Shown here piece by piece: positions 56,800 through 64,000 of a DNA stretch of 64,000 nt. Each line of letters begins with the position of its first letter. Within the stretch, counting starts at the first letter, position 1. The notes under the pieces were generated by a model, which did not search any database, had not been told where the DNA came from, and worked only from the letters and a program-made list of their open reading frames with translations. A program made the translations under genes and the position numbers. The stretch spans positions 1 through 64,000 of the forward strand of contig OZ241969.1 in the NCBI GenBank assembly GCA_965204165.1, given 5' to 3'. The stretch is from VYFG01 sp965204165. GTDB lineage: Bacteria; Pseudomonadota; Gammaproteobacteria; Arenicellales; Poriferihabitantaceae.

Positions 56800-57309
56800 A
56801 TGAACGCATTGACCGGGACCAATGCCGCAATGCGCCGTGCCCGGCTGAACGACGCGAAGGAGGTGGCGGCGGTGCTGTGTGCATCCATCACCGATCTATG
56901 TATCACCGACCATGGCAGTAATCCGGATATTCTTGCACGATGGCTTGCGAACAAGACACCACATGATGTCCGCTCGTGGATCGTGGAGTCGGGACATGTA
57001 GTCGTCGCGGAAGAATGTGGGCGGATCGTCGGAGTGGGTGCGGCTTTGGCGTCCGGCAGAATCACCCTCAACTATGTGCTGCCGGAGGTGCGCTTTCGTG
57101 ACGTTAGCAAGGCAGTGTTGAGCGTCTTGGAGGCGTATATCCGAACCGAGGGATGCGCGTGCAGTTCACTCTCCAGTACTCGCACCGCACATCGATTCTA
57201 TCTTGCAGCAGGATACGTCGATGCGGGCGAACCACAGAGTTGGCACGGGCTCACGGAATTTCCAATGATCAAGGACCTCCAGACCGCAGCTGCTTGCGGG
57301 TCCGAGTAG
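56800..57309 (+). CDS. GNAT-family N-acetyltransferase
   Basis: A 169-residue GNAT protein: MRRARLNDAKEVAAVLCASI (first strand and helix), VVVAEECGRIVGVGAAL (strands 3-4), YVLPEVRFRDVSKAVLSVLE (acetyl-CoA pyrophosphate region, with the Q/RxxGxG/A loop poorly conserved as RFRDVSK) and HRFYLAAGYVDAGEP (the FYxxxGF motif). GC content is lower than core genes. The substrate is unknown. Its sequence does not look like the TacT-type toxin that should pair with the nearby DUF1778 antitoxin. The degenerate CoA loop may mean weak or altered activity. Confidence 0.75.
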   Translation: MNALTGTNAAMRRARLNDAKEVAAVLCASITDLCITDHGSNPDILARWLANKTPHDVRSWIVESGHVVVAEECGRIVGVGAALASGRITLNYVLPEVRFRDVSKAVLSVLEAYIRTEGCACSSLSSTRTAHRFYLAAGYVDAGEPQSWHGLTEFPMIKDLQTAAACGSE

Positions 57310-57367
57310 CGATTTGGAGAACCGGATGCGGGGTTGAGTAAGACGCACGTGTAAGGTTAGTTCAAGA

Positions 57368-57391
57368 TCAAGAGGGTTCAGTGATGCTCAT
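57368..57391 (-). pseudogene. remnant start of a TacT-like toxin gene
   Basis: An ATG at 57391 overlaps the DUF1778 antitoxin stop as ATGA, the usual junction to a GNAT toxin. The frame reads MSITEPS and stops. The rest of the toxin is not found downstream on the minus strand. This is best explained as a toxin gene deleted after its first codons; a chance ATGA is the alternative. Confidence 0.4.
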
Positions 57392-57672
57392 TCACCTGCA
57401 CGCTCGCGATATCGGCGTGCTGCATGCCTTAGTGCCGCATTCGGCCCGGGTGGGTTGAGAAGCGCGTCATGAAAGGCATCCCAATCCGATGCGGATAGGG
57501 CGACCCGCTCTCGTGCCCTTATCACCCGCTCAGCGGCTTCTACTGCATTAGACAACACGAATTGGGATATCGAGGTTTCCTCATAGGCCGCCGCCTGTTC
57601 CAGCTTGCGCTTACTCCTGGCATCCAGGCGCAAATATATGTGCTCCCGCTTGGGTTCTATTGCCTCAGTCAT
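57388..57672 (-). CDS. DUF1778 (TacA-like) antitoxin
   Basis: A 94-residue ribbon-helix-helix antitoxin of the DUF1778 family: PKREHIYLRLDARSKRKLEQAAAYE, then SISQFVLSNAVEAAERVI, and the C-terminal toxin-binding ALSASDWDAFHDALLNPP. Such proteins neutralise GNAT toxins that acetylate aminoacyl-tRNA. The usual toxin partner is missing directly downstream, so this is an orphan antitoxin. Lower GC than the core. Confidence 0.85.
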   Translation of the reverse strand: MTEAIEPKREHIYLRLDARSKRKLEQAAAYEETSISQFVLSNAVEAAERVIRARERVALSASDWDAFHDALLNPPGPNAALRHAARRYRERAGE

Positions 57673-57928
57673 TGGTTTGTCTCTATCAATTCATGCATGA
57701 TTTATATATGCATCATAATGGCGTGTATATAAATGGGTACGGGTCTCCTGAGGTAAGATCAATTTGTACCAGGGTATCGGCCATGCAGTGCTCCTGTTGC
57801 AGGATTTTTATGAAGTACGTGAATATCTCATCCCGGATTTCAACCCGGAAGCCTCCGCTTCCATGGACAGGGCCGGAATCCGCTGGTACAGTTATTCCCC
57901 GGCAACACGTTTCATGGGGGTTACAATT

Positions 57929-58120
57929 ATGGCCACCTACGAATGCGAAGTCTGCGGCATGAGCGTCAATACCAGCTGCGGCAAATGCGATGCCCCGCTG
58001 GAGGACGGCAGCATCACCCTGGACGACGGCACCGATGTGCAGGTATCCAAATGCCCCAACGACCACGGCATGATCAAGTCTCCGATGTGCTGTGGGCAGG
58101 ACATGGCCTGCGCCGCCTGA
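57929..58120 (+). CDS. small rubredoxin-like zinc-ribbon protein
   Basis: A 63-residue protein with four Cys pairs or motifs: CEVCG, CGKC, C-PNDH-GMIKSP, and CCGQDMAC. This resembles small rubredoxin-type domain proteins of proteobacteria whose function is unknown; the Cys pattern implies zinc or iron binding. ATG 57929 gives the natural start. It has no operon partner. Confidence 0.75.
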   Translation: MATYECEVCGMSVNTSCGKCDAPLEDGSITLDDGTDVQVSKCPNDHGMIKSPMCCGQDMACAA

Positions 58121-58421
58121 CGGCGAAAGACACACCGGGCGGCTGACCTTTCCTTCAGCCCCATACCCTCCGGACACCGTTCGCGGGTTCCGGACTCCCC
58201 TTTCCTCGGCCCGGTTTCATCGCACCGGGATTGCGGATCATCCGGCCATCCGCCGGACGCAAGCAAGCACCCAAGTGAAGAAAGGGCCTCCCCAGGGCCT
58301 GGCGCGTTAGTCCGGCAGGAATATAACCTCTATCTAATACGAGAAATTGCCCCCGGGAGCCCACGGGGATAACGTTGGTTCCATATTGACTCCATCCAAC
58401 CCGATGCACGGGAGGAACCTG
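58121..58421. other. intergenic region before the DsrE-like gene
   Basis: 300 bases with no gene visible. A GGAGG Shine-Dalgarno at 58411 belongs to the next gene. A CTATCTAATACG segment near 58331 could be part of its promoter, but no firm hexamers are seen. Confidence 0.4.
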
Positions 58422-58892
58422 ATGAATGCCCCTGACCGACGAACCCTGTTCCGCTGGCTGGCCGGTTTCGGCGGCGCCCTCGCCGCCATGCGGGCAACCG
58501 CCCACCACACCGATTCCCATTTCGATGATGATTCCATCCATCACATCGTCTACCAGTGCAACAAGGCGGACAACGATTATTTCGGCAGCATCCTGTTTTC
58601 CGCGGGAGAGATCCTGCGAAAGTACAGCGACGACGCGGAGATCGTGGTCTCCTGCTTCGGACCGGGCCTGCACCTGCTCGGCAGGAATCCGGGCTTCCCG
58701 GTTGCGCCCATGCACCAAGATCGGGCAAGTTCCCTCGCCGCCTACGGGGTCGCCTTCCATGCCTGCGGCAACACCATGACATCCCTGGGCTGGGGCGAGG
58801 AGGACCTGCTGCCGTTCTCCAAGATCGTGACCATCGGCGCGGACGACATCATGCTGCTGCAGGAAAAGGGGTTCGCCTATCTGGCCTGGTGA
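58422..58892 (+). CDS. DsrE/DsrF-like protein with export signal
   Basis: A 156-residue DsrE-like protein. The N-terminus (APDRRTLFRWLAGFGGALAA) is a twin-arginine-like signal, with RR before TLFRWLAG, suggesting transfer to the periplasm. The DsrE fold follows: HHIVYQCNKAD, a helix after YFGSILFSAGEIL, AEIVVSCFGPGLHLL and a C-terminal VTIGADDIMLLQEKG. A Cys in FHACGNTM matches the reactive position of sulfur-relay relatives. The role, perhaps in sulfur or redox chemistry, is inferred. The start is set by GGAGG. Confidence 0.7.
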   Translation: MNAPDRRTLFRWLAGFGGALAAMRATAHHTDSHFDDDSIHHIVYQCNKADNDYFGSILFSAGEILRKYSDDAEIVVSCFGPGLHLLGRNPGFPVAPMHQDRASSLAAYGVAFHACGNTMTSLGWGEEDLLPFSKIVTIGADDIMLLQEKGFAYLAW

Positions 58893-58940
58893 GCGACCCG
58901 GGAACTCCCCGGGCAAGCCGGCACCGGGGCGCCGGTCCGG

Positions 58941-60554
58941 TCAGGCGGTCAGGCTGGGTCCGGCAAGAGCCTGTGCCCGGCCCTCGGGGGTGTCCTCGTA
59001 CTGGCGGAAGTTGCTGATGAAGAGTTCGGCCAGCTTCTTCGCCTTGGCTTCCCACTCAAGCGGATCGGCATAGGTTTCCCGGGGGTCGAGAATTCCGCTG
59101 TCCACGCCGGGCAGCGCGGCCGGCACCGCCAGATGGAACCAGGGGATGGTCTTCCTCTCCGTCTTTTCGATGGAACCGTCCAGGATGGCGCCGATGATGC
59201 GGCGTGTGTCCCGGATGGAAATACGGTTGCCGCTGCCGTTCCAGCCGGTGTTCACCAGATAGGCCTTCGCCCCGTTGGCCTGCATGCGCCTCACCAGCAC
59301 ATCCGCGTACCTCGTCGGGTGCAGGCTGAGAAAGGCGGCGCCGAAACAGGCGGAAAAGGCGGGGGTGGGCTCATCGATACCTCGCTCGGTACCCGCAAGC
59401 TTGGCAGTGAAGCCGGAGAGAAAATGGTATCTGGTCTGCTCCGGGGTCAGGATGGACACCGGCGGCAGCACGCCGAAGGCATCCGCGGAAAGGAAGATCA
59501 CCTTCTTCGCATGGGGCCCCCTGGATACCGGCCTGACAATGTTGTCGATGTGATGGATCGGGTAGGACACCCGGGCGTTCTCGGTCTTGGATCCATCGTC
59601 ATAATCGACGCTGCCGTCTCCCCGCACCACCACGTTCTCAAGCAATGCATCGCGGCGGATCGCGCCGTAGATGTCCGGCTCCGCCTCCTGGCTGAGGCGG
59701 ATCGTCTTGGCGTAGCAGCCGCCCTCGAAATTGAAAATGCCGTCGTCATCCCAGCCATGCTCGTCGTCGCCGATGAGCTTGCGCGCAGGATCTGTCGACA
59801 GGGTGGTCTTGCCGGTGCCCGACAGGCCAAAGAAAATGGCGGTTTCGCCGTTCTCGCCGACGTTGGCGGAGCAATGCATGGAGGCAACACCGCGGAGCGG
59901 CAACAGGAAGTTCATCATGGAGAACATCCCCTTTTTCATCTCTCCGCCATACCAGCTGCCGCCGATGATCTGCATCCTCTCCGTCAGGTTGAAGGCGATG
60001 AAGTTCTCGGAATTGAGCCCCATGTCCCGCCAGTCGGGATTGGTGGTCTTGGAGCCGTTCAGCACGGTGAAGTCCGGCTCGAAATGCGCCAGTTCCTCCT
60101 CACTGGGGCGGATGAACATGTTCTTGACGAAATGGGCCTGCCAAGCTACTTCCATGACGAAACGGACCGCCAGCCGGGTATCCGGGTTGGCTCCGCAGAA
60201 GGCATCCACCACGAAAAGGCGCTTTCCCGAAAGCTGGTCGACGACGCATTTCTTCAGTTTCATCCAGTCTTCCGGGCTGAGTGGCTTGTTGTCGTTCCTG
60301 CCCTGATCCGCCCACCAGAACACGTCCCGGGTGCTTTCGTCCCGGACAATGTACTTGTCCCTGGGGGAACGGCCGGTGAAGACGCCGGTATCCACCGCCA
60401 CCGCACCACTTTCCGTTACGACACCCTGTTCGAATCCGTTCAGGCCGGGCCTGGTCTCCTCCGTGTACAGAAGATCATAGGAGGGGTTGTAGACGATTTC
60501 CTCCACCCCGGAGATCCCGTAAGGAGAGAGGTCGATGCCCGTATTCATCAGCAT
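58941..60554 (-). CDS. pckA: phosphoenolpyruvate carboxykinase (ATP)
   Basis: A 537-residue gluconeogenic enzyme that converts oxaloacetate to PEP with ATP. Motifs: VFTGRSPRDKYIV, the kinase P-loop GLSGTGKTTLS, the metal-binding GDDEHGWDDDGIF, and YAKTIRLS. Start at ATG 60554 (or 60548). Of note, an IS66-like element lies only 21 bases upstream of the ATG (its duplicated target begins at 60576), so the native promoter has been moved 2.3 kb away. Expression may depend on a promoter at the IS end, for example TATAAA at 60571-60566. Confidence 0.96.
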   Translation of the reverse strand: MLMNTGIDLSPYGISGVEEIVYNPSYDLLYTEETRPGLNGFEQGVVTESGAVAVDTGVFTGRSPRDKYIVRDESTRDVFWWADQGRNDNKPLSPEDWMKLKKCVVDQLSGKRLFVVDAFCGANPDTRLAVRFVMEVAWQAHFVKNMFIRPSEEELAHFEPDFTVLNGSKTTNPDWRDMGLNSENFIAFNLTERMQIIGGSWYGGEMKKGMFSMMNFLLPLRGVASMHCSANVGENGETAIFFGLSGTGKTTLSTDPARKLIGDDEHGWDDDGIFNFEGGCYAKTIRLSQEAEPDIYGAIRRDALLENVVVRGDGSVDYDDGSKTENARVSYPIHHIDNIVRPVSRGPHAKKVIFLSADAFGVLPPVSILTPEQTRYHFLSGFTAKLAGTERGIDEPTPAFSACFGAAFLSLHPTRYADVLVRRMQANGAKAYLVNTGWNGSGNRISIRDTRRIIGAILDGSIEKTERKTIPWFHLAVPAALPGVDSGILDPRETYADPLEWEAKAKKLAELFISNFRQYEDTPEGRAQALAGPSLTA

Positions 60555-60689
60555 GTCTGGAAGATTTTATAGATACAATAAGCGTAACTACTCACCCCTT
60601 ATTTGCCCCATATCCCATCTGTAGGTTGACAGTATAGAATATTTTCCCTATCGTTCGGGTTTCGGACCACGAGACGAACCCGCACACAG

Positions 60690-61379
60690 ATGGGGAACCG
60701 CTATTTCGGCTCCAAGGGAGCTTCGGGGCTGTGCCAGCCTCTGATCGCCCTGATGCCGCCGCACTCGGTGTATATCGAAACCCACCTTGGCGGTGGGGCG
60801 ATCATGAAGCGCAAGCCGGGGGCCCTGCGGAACATCGGCATAGACTGCAACGCCAGGGCGCTGGAAGGATTCCAGTGCGACTATCCGGTGGAACTGGTGC
60901 ATGGCTGCTGTCACCGGTATCTCCGGACGTTTCCGTTTGACGGCACGGAACTGGTCTACTGCGACCCGCCGTATCTGCAAAGTACGCGCAAGTCGGGCCG
61001 CCGCTACCGGCACGACTACAGGAACAGCGACCACGAGGGCTTGCTGGCGCTGATCCGCGGCCTTCCCTGCTCGGTGATGATCTCGGGGTATCCTTCGCGG
61101 ATGTACGACGACTGGCTGGGGGATTGGGGCAGCGTGTCGCTTCAGGTGATGAACCAGGCGGGTGTGGTGACGGAGAAGGTGTGGTTCAACTTCACGCCGG
61201 ACCGGGTTCACTGGCCGCGTTATGCGGGCCGGAACTTCACCCATCGCCAGGCGGTGAAGCGCAAGGCCCAGAGTTGGGGCCGGCGCTACCGGGGGATGCC
61301 GCATGGGGAACGCCTGGCGGTGCTGTCGGCGATGATGGCGGTGGAGGCGGAGGAGGCCGTGGAGGCGAGGGAGGAGTGA
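60690..61379 (+). CDS. Dam-like DNA adenine methyltransferase (passenger gene)
   Basis: A 229-residue D12-class N6-adenine methyltransferase. Motif X/I is the start GNRYFGSKGASGLCQPLIAL (compare 'Y.GsK'), the SAM-related FxGxG region is THLGGGAI, and catalytic motif IV is DPPY at 92-95 (VYCDPPYLQSTRKSG). Its target-recognition part is short. The specificity is unknown. It lies inside an IS66-type transposon, 4 bases before the transposase, and could modify host or element DNA to affect transposition. Confidence 0.82.
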   Translation: MGNRYFGSKGASGLCQPLIALMPPHSVYIETHLGGGAIMKRKPGALRNIGIDCNARALEGFQCDYPVELVHGCCHRYLRTFPFDGTELVYCDPPYLQSTRKSGRRYRHDYRNSDHEGLLALIRGLPCSVMISGYPSRMYDDWLGDWGSVSLQVMNQAGVVTEKVWFNFTPDRVHWPRYAGRNFTHRQAVKRKAQSWGRRYRGMPHGERLAVLSAMMAVEAEEAVEAREE

Positions 61380-61383
61380 ATCC

Positions 61384-62841
61384 ATGGGGACGGTGAACCG
61401 GGTTGCGCTGCGCGAGGAGTTCGATGCGCACCGGGAGAGTTTCCGGTCACTGTGCAGGGAGGGCAAGGTCAGCGCGGAATGCGAGGTGCTGTTCAACGCC
61501 CTGTTGATGCTGATGGAGTTGATGATGGCGGTGTTCATGGAAAAGACCACCCGCAAGACGCCGGTGAACGCGAGCCTGCCGCCGTCCCGTGAGGGGAAGG
61601 ATGAGACCGCGGCACGCCCCGGGAGCCGTGGCAGGGGACCGGAGCAGCCGCACTGGGAAACGGGCCATACCCGTCTGGTGAGTGAAACCGGGGTATCCCC
61701 GGTGACGGAATGTTCGGCCTGCGGCAGGAACCTGGTGCGGGTACGGTGCGAGGGCCATGAGCGTCGCACCCTGGTGGACATCGTGTTCGAGACCCGGGAA
61801 TACCACGTGGATGCCGAGATCAAGACCTGTCCGCGCTGCCATGCCGAGAACCGGGGCGCCTTTCCGGACGGCCTGCCGGGTCCGCTGCAGTACGGACACG
61901 GCATCATCGCGTTCGCCGCCCACCTGATGGTGGCGCAGATGGTGCCGCTGAAGCGTGTGGTCCAGACCATGAAGGCGATGACGGGACGGGCCATTGCCGA
62001 GGCGACCCTGCTGGCCTGGCTGCTGCGCCTGCACGATGCCCTGGCGGACTGGGAGGCTGCCGCCGTCGAGTGCCTGCTGGCCGCGCCGGCGCTGCATGTG
62101 GACGAGACCTCGATCCGCATCGACCGCAAGAACCACTGGCTGCACGACTGCAGCGCCGGAGACCTCACCCTGAAGTTCTGCCACCCCAAGCGGGGCGGCG
62201 AGGCGATCCGGGACATCGGCATCATCCCCCGGTACGGCGGCGTCCTGGTCCATGACCGCTGGGCCAGCTATCTTGCCTGTGACCACTGCGACCACGCCCT
62301 GTGCGGCGGCCACCTCCTGCGGGATCTGCAGTTCCTCATCGACGCCCATGATCCGGCCTGGGCGAGGCGGATGAAGAAACTGCTCCGGGACGCCGCCCGC
62401 AAGGTCAGGGAAAGCCCGGACAAGGTGCTGTCCGCAAAAGAATGCGCCGCCCTGCAAAAGCGCTACCGGACCATCCTGACCCAGGGGAAGAAGGAACTCC
62501 CGGCAACCCCTGTGCGCACCGGCGGGAAAAAGCGCGGGCGCATCGCGAAATCCGACGCGGAGAACCTGTGGGAGGCCATGGGAAAGCATGAAACCGAAGT
62601 CCTGCGGTTCGCCAGGGACCCCGCGGTCAGCTTCACCAACAACCTGTCCGAAAGGAACCTCCGGATGGCCAAGGTCAAGCAGAAAGTGTCCGGCTGTTTC
62701 CGTACATACAAATACGCCGTCGCATGGTGCCGGGTCTCAAGCTATCTGCTGTCCATGTCCTATCAGGGTTACAATCCTCTTGCCGCCATCGAGATCGCTC
62801 TCAAGGGAAAGGCCGCCCACATGCTCAAGACACCTGAATGA
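61384..62841 (+). CDS. tnpC: IS66-family transposase
   Basis: A 485-residue transposase. A zinc-ribbon (CSACGRNLVRVRCEG and CPRCHAENRG, with the Cys pairs at about 117-155) precedes the DDE core D240 (ALHVDETSIRID), D291 (VLVHDRWASY) and E423 (NNLSERNLRMAKV). The ending GYNPLAAIEIALKG is usual for IS66 TnpC proteins. The frame is intact. The usual upstream tnpA and tnpB are replaced by the methylase gene, so this is closer to the IS66 subgroup that lacks them. Confidence 0.9.
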   Translation: MGTVNRVALREEFDAHRESFRSLCREGKVSAECEVLFNALLMLMELMMAVFMEKTTRKTPVNASLPPSREGKDETAARPGSRGRGPEQPHWETGHTRLVSETGVSPVTECSACGRNLVRVRCEGHERRTLVDIVFETREYHVDAEIKTCPRCHAENRGAFPDGLPGPLQYGHGIIAFAAHLMVAQMVPLKRVVQTMKAMTGRAIAEATLLAWLLRLHDALADWEAAAVECLLAAPALHVDETSIRIDRKNHWLHDCSAGDLTLKFCHPKRGGEAIRDIGIIPRYGGVLVHDRWASYLACDHCDHALCGGHLLRDLQFLIDAHDPAWARRMKKLLRDAARKVRESPDKVLSAKECAALQKRYRTILTQGKKELPATPVRTGGKKRGRIAKSDAENLWEAMGKHETEVLRFARDPAVSFTNNLSERNLRMAKVKQKVSGCFRTYKYAVAWCRVSSYLLSMSYQGYNPLAAIEIALKGKAAHMLKTPE

Positions 62842-62874
62842 CCTTCAGGTGCTCCACAGGGGGCTAGTAGTTAC

Positions 62875-63000
62875 CAATAAGCAAAGATTTATGGGAAAGT
62901 GTATGCGTATTGCTGTCTGTGAGACAAGCCGGAGATTCGGACCATGACCCGGCAGGCCGACCCGGGGTGAAACCTGACAGGCGGACCGTATCGCTACTCG
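62875..63000. other. right flank of IS66 and end of the vapC remnant
   Basis: Before the insertion this sequence was joined to 60576 and was the upstream region of pckA. It starts with the TSD copy CAATAAGC. No -35/-10 pair for pckA is clear. Confidence 0.4.
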
Positions 63001-63137
63001 GCAGGGTGGACCTGAATCGGTTTCTTTTCCCTAGGTCCGATTCCAGATGGGGCTACCATCGCTGAAATGAAGGCGAACCGCCTGGGATCATCGCCCGTCA
63101 GGATTCTGACGACGACATTGGTATCAATCGCCCGCAT
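62994..63137 (-). pseudogene. truncated VapC-type PIN toxin
   Basis: A 47-codon frame beginning at ATG 63137 (overlapping the antitoxin gene by 14 bases) gives MRAIDTNVVVRILTGDDPRR, a typical PIN-toxin start with the first catalytic Asp. It then continues with unrelated sequence and stops at 62994. A VapC is about 130 residues; everything after the first helix is lost. The lost part coincides with the DNA near pckA, so it was removed before or with the local rearrangement. Confidence 0.7.
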
Positions 63138-63399
63138 GGTGCCGCCTTGCTTCTTTCAGGACGCCTGCATCCATATCAGCCGGGGATTTGGGTGTACCGA
63201 CAAAAGACAGGCACCCGAAGACGTCCTTGGCCCTGGTCTCTGCAAAGGCCTGTACAGGTTTCAGCAGCACCCCATCGGGGATTTTCTCAACAGACAGCCG
63301 TGTGCCCGCCTGCCGGCCGAGGGACCGGAGAATCTCATGGGGCAATACCACTTGCCCCCTGTTAGAGACGGTAGTGGTGAGTTGATCAGAATCAGTCAT
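63124..63399 (-). CDS. AbrB/MazE-type antitoxin (VapB-like)
   Basis: A 91-residue swapped-hairpin AbrB DNA-binding protein (TVSNRGQVVLPHEILRSLGRQAGTRL) with a C-terminal tail (LSFVGTPKSPADMDAGVLKEA) that binds the toxin. It is intact although its VapC partner downstream is truncated, so it is an orphan antitoxin. It may persist as a regulator or as an anti-addiction gene. Confidence 0.82.
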   Translation of the reverse strand: MTDSDQLTTTVSNRGQVVLPHEILRSLGRQAGTRLSVEKIPDGVLLKPVQAFAETRAKDVFGCLSFVGTPKSPADMDAGVLKEARRHHAGD

Positions 63400-63593
63400 C
63401 GTGGACTCTCCTGATAAGACGTCAGCAAGATAACTGATCCGGCGTCTTTGACCAACCGGGGAACATGGTGTTCGTCAATCGTCACGTGCCTTTTCTCCGA
63501 CCCTGCCTCCACGCGGGCCTTCCGACCGCACTCCACGGCTCCTCTGAACTCCACGATCCGGGGGTGGCACATGAATCGGAATATATTGATCAT

Positions 63594-63622
63594 TGCCCAA
63601 ATTCCCTCCTGACGGTACATTC
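63594..63622 (+). promoter_or_regulatory. candidate lysW promoter
   Basis: TTGCCC at 63594-63599 and TACATT at 63617-63622, spacing 17. Start of transcription near 63629, about 32 nt before the lysW ATG. Confidence 0.5.
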
Positions 63623-63660
63623 CGCATTCCCCGTATTTTCTCCCGATCCGAGAGGACACC

Positions 63661-63825
63661 ATGACCGAATGCCCTGTTTGCGGAGCCGAACTCCAACTGT
63701 CTGACGACCTGGTAGTTGGTGAATTGCTCGAATGTGCGGATTGCGGCGCTGAACTCGAGGTGACCGGCCTCGACCCCGTCACCGTGGAAGAGGCACCGGA
63801 GGCGGAAGAGGACTGGGGCGAGTAA
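63661..63825 (+). CDS. lysW: LysW amino-group carrier protein
   Basis: A 54-residue acidic carrier protein. It has the LysW zinc-ribbon (TECPVCGAELQL and LECADCGAELEV, four Cys) and the invariant C-terminal tail ending EDWGE, whose terminal Glu is linked to the amino group of the substrate (alpha-aminoadipate for lysine, glutamate for arginine/ornithine). The gene is followed by lysX 22 bases later. It is preceded by GAGAGG and a candidate promoter. LysW is best known from Thermus, Deinococcus and archaea and is rare in gammaproteobacteria. Too short to be caught by a length cutoff of 60 residues. Confidence 0.9.
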   Translation: MTECPVCGAELQLSDDLVVGELLECADCGAELEVTGLDPVTVEEAPEAEEDWGE

Positions 63826-63847
63826 ACGGGCCCAGAAGGATTTTGTC

Positions 63848-64000
63848 ATGCCAGCTCCCCGCGTCGGCTTTCTCCATTCTCTTGTCCGCAAGGAAGAGAA
63901 ACTCCTCCTGACCGAATTCGGCAAGCGGCCGAACGTCGAGCTGGTGATGCTCGACGACCGGAGACTGGCTTTCGATCTCGACACCGGTCCAGACGTGGAC
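63848..64000 (+). CDS. lysX: LysX-like ATP-grasp ligase, N-terminal part
   Basis: The first 51 codons are visible, running off the right edge. The sequence PAPRVGFLHSLVRKEEKLLLTEF, followed by VELVMLDDRRLAFDL, matches the N-terminal domain of LysX/ArgX, the RimK-type ligases that attach the substrate's amino group to LysW's terminal Glu. Whether the substrate is alpha-aminoadipate (lysine) or glutamate (arginine) depends on residues downstream. Confidence rests on the N-terminal match and the direct lysW neighbour. Confidence 0.8.
   Translation, partial: MPAPRVGFLHSLVRKEEKLLLTEFGKRPNVELVMLDDRRLAFDLDTGPDVD

Larger units (their letters stand above)
60584..62874 (+). mobile_element. IS66-family element carrying a DNA adenine methylase, with 8-bp target duplication
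   Basis: 2291 bp. The ends are inverted repeats beginning GTAACTACT (left GTAACTACTCACCCC, right inward GTAACTACTAGCCCC), the GTAA start usual for IS66. The element is flanked by CAATAAGC at 60576-60583 and 62875-62882, a perfect 8-bp duplication, the length typical of IS66. It contains a DNA methylase gene and one IS66 transposase gene 4 bases apart, and no tnpA/tnpB accessory genes. The intact duplication indicates a fairly recent insertion upstream of pckA. Confidence 0.93.

Noticed and set aside
56800..57672. GNAT protein plus DUF1778 protein as a working TacAT toxin-antitoxin pair
   Set aside because: The genes are convergent, not in tandem, and the GNAT sequence lacks TacT-like features. 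The antitoxin carries its own toxin-start remnant.

Overview
The window looks like a chromosome segment of a high-GC gammaproteobacterium with many mobile elements, probably uncultivated. The rsmG-parA-parB-atpIBEFHAGDC block, the lptG-lptF / pepA-holC-valS neighbourhood, DUF1820 and YcgL proteins and Slam-type outer-membrane translocons all fit that group. Three features do not: a transcription-attenuating T-box leader in front of a type 2 isoleucyl-tRNA synthetase, the synthetase itself, and the start of a lysW-lysX amino-group-carrier cluster. These are more typical of Actinobacteria, Chloroflexi or Thermus-like lineages and suggest old lateral gains.

Layout. 0-9 kb: a DUF6088-type antitoxin fragment divergent from a HipA kinase fused to an AbiEi-like domain, then housekeeping genes (DUF1820, PBP4, alpha/beta hydrolase, citrate synthase, Ca/Na antiporter, YcgL, rhomboid). 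9-12.6 kb: T-box plus ileS. 12.7-17 kb: a fatty-acid hydroxylase family enzyme and two nucleotide-sugar genes. 17.3-20.6 kb: a surface protein and its Slam exporter. 20.65-25.07 kb: a tyrosine recombinase flanked by inverted dif-like 34-bp sites that share a reading frame, interrupted by a complete IS21 element with an 8-bp target duplication. 25.3-30.1 kb: valS, holC, pepA. 30.6-34.5 kb: a second Slam-like protein and a subtilisin-like lipoprotein. 34.6-36.8 kb: lptG/lptF. 37.9-41.5 kb: a remnant of an integrative conjugative element (integrase, DUF6573, DUF3577, PFL_4669). 41.9-44.2 kb: sodC, a beta-hydroxyacid dehydrogenase and a broken RHH/PIN toxin-antitoxin pair. 44.2-54.2 kb: the ATP synthase operon, parAB and rsmG. 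54.3-58.9 kb: a methyltransferase, an IS5-like element, a GNAT protein, an orphan DUF1778 antitoxin, a small zinc protein and a DsrE-like protein. 58.9-62.9 kb: pckA with an IS66-family element, carrying a DNA adenine methylase, inserted directly upstream. 63-64 kb: an AbrB-type antitoxin with a truncated PIN toxin, then lysW and the start of lysX.

The most interesting system is at 20.6-25.1 kb. The two full recombination sites have the same 6-bp spacer in opposite orientation, so the recombinase could invert the segment that carries its own gene. Each site encodes the same short peptide in the same frame, so inversion would swap the recombinase's N-terminus and its ribosome-binding site. One site lies 115 bp upstream of the surface-protein/Slam operon, so a switch of surface-protein expression is possible. 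A second theme is decay of toxins: three toxin-antitoxin loci keep an intact antitoxin while the toxin is stopped, deleted or truncated.
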